Origin: Pararhodobacter oceanensis
Lineage (GTDB): Bacteria > Pseudomonadota > Alphaproteobacteria > Rhodobacterales > Rhodobacteraceae
DNA length: 64,000 nt
Reading direction: 5' to 3'
Assembly: GCF_003076755.1 (NCBI RefSeq)
Contig: NZ_QDKM01000009.1
Coordinates: forward strand, 41,119-105,118
The position numbers and the translations under genes were made by a program. Positions 62,973 through 64,000 of this stretch are shown one piece after another. The notes beneath the pieces were generated by a model. That model was not told where the DNA came from. It did no database searches and saw only the letters and a program-made list of their open reading frames with translations. Within the stretch, counting starts at the first letter, position 1, and every line of letters starts with the position of its first letter.

Positions 62973-63548
62973 ATGGCGCGACTCAGCAAGGCGAAAACCA
63001 GAGCGAAAATTCGCGACGCATTGGTTGCCGAAGTGGTCGAGAACGGCCTTGCGGCGGTCAATGTCGCGGGCGTTGTCCAGCGGGCACAGGTCTCGGCGGG
63101 CACGGTCTATGTCCATTTCGAGAGCAAGGACGACATGCTCCGGCAGGTCTATATGGAGATCAAGGCAGAGTTCCACGACTGCATCACCAAGCACCATTCG
63201 GAGACCGACAGCACCCGCCTCGTGCGCGAGATGTGGCTTGCCATGTTCCGCTTTGTGCGCGCCCGCCCGAAGGACTTTCTGTTCCTCGAATACGCCAATG
63301 CGGCGAATATCCTGCTGCCCGAGCAACAGGCGATCACCGACCGATATGCCGCTGACATTGCCGCGCTGCTCAAACGCGGGGTGGATGACGGCACGCTGGC
63401 CGATCTGGATGCCAGCCTGCTCTCGCTCTTGCTGGTGGCGCCCGCCATGCAGCTTGCGCGCAGCGCCGTCCTCTCTGGCCAAACCACCCCCGAACCCTTG
63501 ATCGAACAGACCTTTGAACGGGTCTGGCTGTCGATTGCAAACCACTGA
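62973..63548 (+). CDS. TetR/AcrR-family regulator
   Basis: A 191-residue repressor. The N-terminal HTH (about 8-55) has IRDALVAEVVENGLAAVNVAGVVQRAQVSAGTVYVHFESKDDML split over it, with GTVYVHF as the recognition-helix end. The C-terminal ligand domain is variable. AGGAGG precedes the start. An SDR gene follows 15 bases later and is the likely co-regulated target. Confidence 0.92.
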   Translation: MARLSKAKTRAKIRDALVAEVVENGLAAVNVAGVVQRAQVSAGTVYVHFESKDDMLRQVYMEIKAEFHDCITKHHSETDSTRLVREMWLAMFRFVRARPKDFLFLEYANAANILLPEQQAITDRYAADIAALLKRGVDDGTLADLDASLLSLLLVAPAMQLARSAVLSGQTTPEPLIEQTFERVWLSIANH

Positions 63549-63563
63549 TCATAAGGATCGAAC

Positions 63564-63873
63564 ATGCCGAAAATCATCCTCATCACCGGCACCTCCACCG
63601 GACTGGGCGTCGCCACCGCGGTTCAGGCGGCACAGGCCGGACACATCGTCTATGCCACCATGCGCAACACGCAAAAACGCGGCGCCCTTGATGCGGCGGC
63701 ACAGGCGGCGGGGGTCTCGCTCACCGTGCTGCAGCTTGATGTGCAGGACAGCGCCTCGGTCACTCGCGCGGTCGATACCGTCATCGCAGAACAAGGGCGC
63801 ATTGATGTGCTGATCAACAACGCCGGCATGGGCTATGTGCGCAGCCTCGAACAGGCCGAGGAAGCGGATATCC
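63564..63873 (+). pseudogene. Short-chain dehydrogenase/reductase, truncated by an IS66-type insertion
   Basis: An SDR beginning MPKIILITGTSTGLG (TGxxxGxG, residues 8-15) with NNAG at 85-88. Native sequence ends at about residue 103 (EEADI), after which the frame reads into insertion-sequence DNA to a stop at 63995. The catalytic Tyr-x-x-x-Lys (normally near residue 150) is lost, so no active product is expected. AAGGATCGAAC precedes the start, and the gene is cotranscribed with the TetR gene. Confidence 0.85.
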
Positions 63874-64000
63874 GTAAGCGGTGCCTACAGGGCACTCAGG
63901 ATCAGCTTGACGGGCTGAAGTTCCATGGGAGCAGGTCGTCGATGCGGCGGGTTGGATGGCCTGCGGCGATGGCCTCGAGTGTGGCCTTGAGGTAGGCAAA
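63874..64000 (-). mobile_element. IS66-family insertion sequence, right end only
   Basis: At 63874 the sequence turns to GTAAGCGGTGCCTACAGGGC. IS66-family inverted repeats begin GTAA, as known for this family. The 8 bases before it, GGATATCC (63866-63873), are the candidate target duplication. The transposase reading frame on the minus strand lies 28 bases inside the end. The rest of the element is outside the window. Confidence 0.8.
63902..64000 (-). CDS. tnpC: IS66-type transposase TnpC, C-terminal fragment (partial)
   Basis: Read on the minus strand from the window edge, 32 residues and a TGA are visible, including AIAAGHPTRRIDDLLPWNF. This is the characteristic C-terminus of IS66 TnpC transposases. 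The rest of the protein extends past base 64000. Confidence 0.85.
   Translation of the reverse strand, partial: FAYLKATLEAIAAGHPTRRIDDLLPWNFSPSS

Noticed and set aside
63874..63995. Intact 143-residue SDR
   Set aside because: The last 40 residues come from insertion-sequence DNA read in the wrong direction; the SDR active site is missing.

Overview
The window is GC-rich, densely coded DNA from an alphaproteobacterium, most likely of the order Rhodobacterales (Rhodobacter/Roseobacter relatives). The evidence is the infA-maf-RNase E/G-yacG block near hisD, UPF0262 and DUF2948, together with DUF2244, an aa3-type ctaD and typical Rhodobacterales transport operons. No plasmid or phage functions are visible. 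The only mobile element is an IS66-type end at the right edge.

Layout. 1-3.8 kb: housekeeping genes on + (YqaA-like, ispH, methyltransferase, rnhA, TRIC-like channel, trxC). 3.8-4.2 kb: degenerate repeats. 4.2-8.8 kb: a polyamine-type ABC importer on -. 9-15.1 kb: tRNA-Leu, a secreted peptidoglycan-binding-like protein, lipB, ctaD with an upstream FNR-type box, small proteins, yqeY and tRNA-Ala. 15.1-18.2 kb: an acetate kinase fused to a PduL-type phosphotransacylase, with an MFS transporter. 18.4-19.1 kb: three tandem copies of a ~228-bp repeat, with a fourth, dispersed copy at 46.4 kb. 19.1-27.8 kb: the yacG/RNase/maf/infA, LMW-phosphatase, UPF0262 and hisD cluster, interrupted by a creatinase gene on the opposite strand. 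27.9-31.3 kb: tRNA-Thr, a cobalamin riboswitch and a BtuFCD-type ABC transporter.

31.4-44.2 kb is one long minus-strand locus: an XRE-cupin regulator, a five-gene oligopeptide-type ABC transporter, a GAF protein, HyuA, HyuB, an M24 peptidase and a second HyuB. It looks like uptake plus ring or amide opening of a nitrogenous substrate. 44.5-46.3 kb: a PhyH-family dioxygenase divergent from a LysR regulator. 46.9-49.1 kb: a Tat-exported flavin amine oxidase with its own cytochrome c and a 39-residue membrane protein. This resembles amine dehydrogenases that pass electrons to a cytochrome c instead of O2. 49.2-50.1 kb: a CbiM-like cobalt transporter under a second cobalamin riboswitch. 50.3-56.5 kb: a LysR regulator, DUF2218, secreted lectin-like and YHYH proteins, a PLP decarboxylase and cysK.

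56.6-64 kb: a winged-helix/TPR regulator, then an apparent zinc-limitation island. A HisI paralogue lacking one zinc-ligand cysteine is divergent, across a Zur-like palindrome, from two COG0523 metallochaperone GTPases, an NTF2-like protein and DUF1826. A TetR regulator preceded by a perfect 22-bp palindrome follows, then an SDR gene cut by the IS66 element. The most noteworthy items are the AckA-PduL fusion, the zinc island with its altered HisI, and the amine oxidase/cytochrome c/small membrane protein module.
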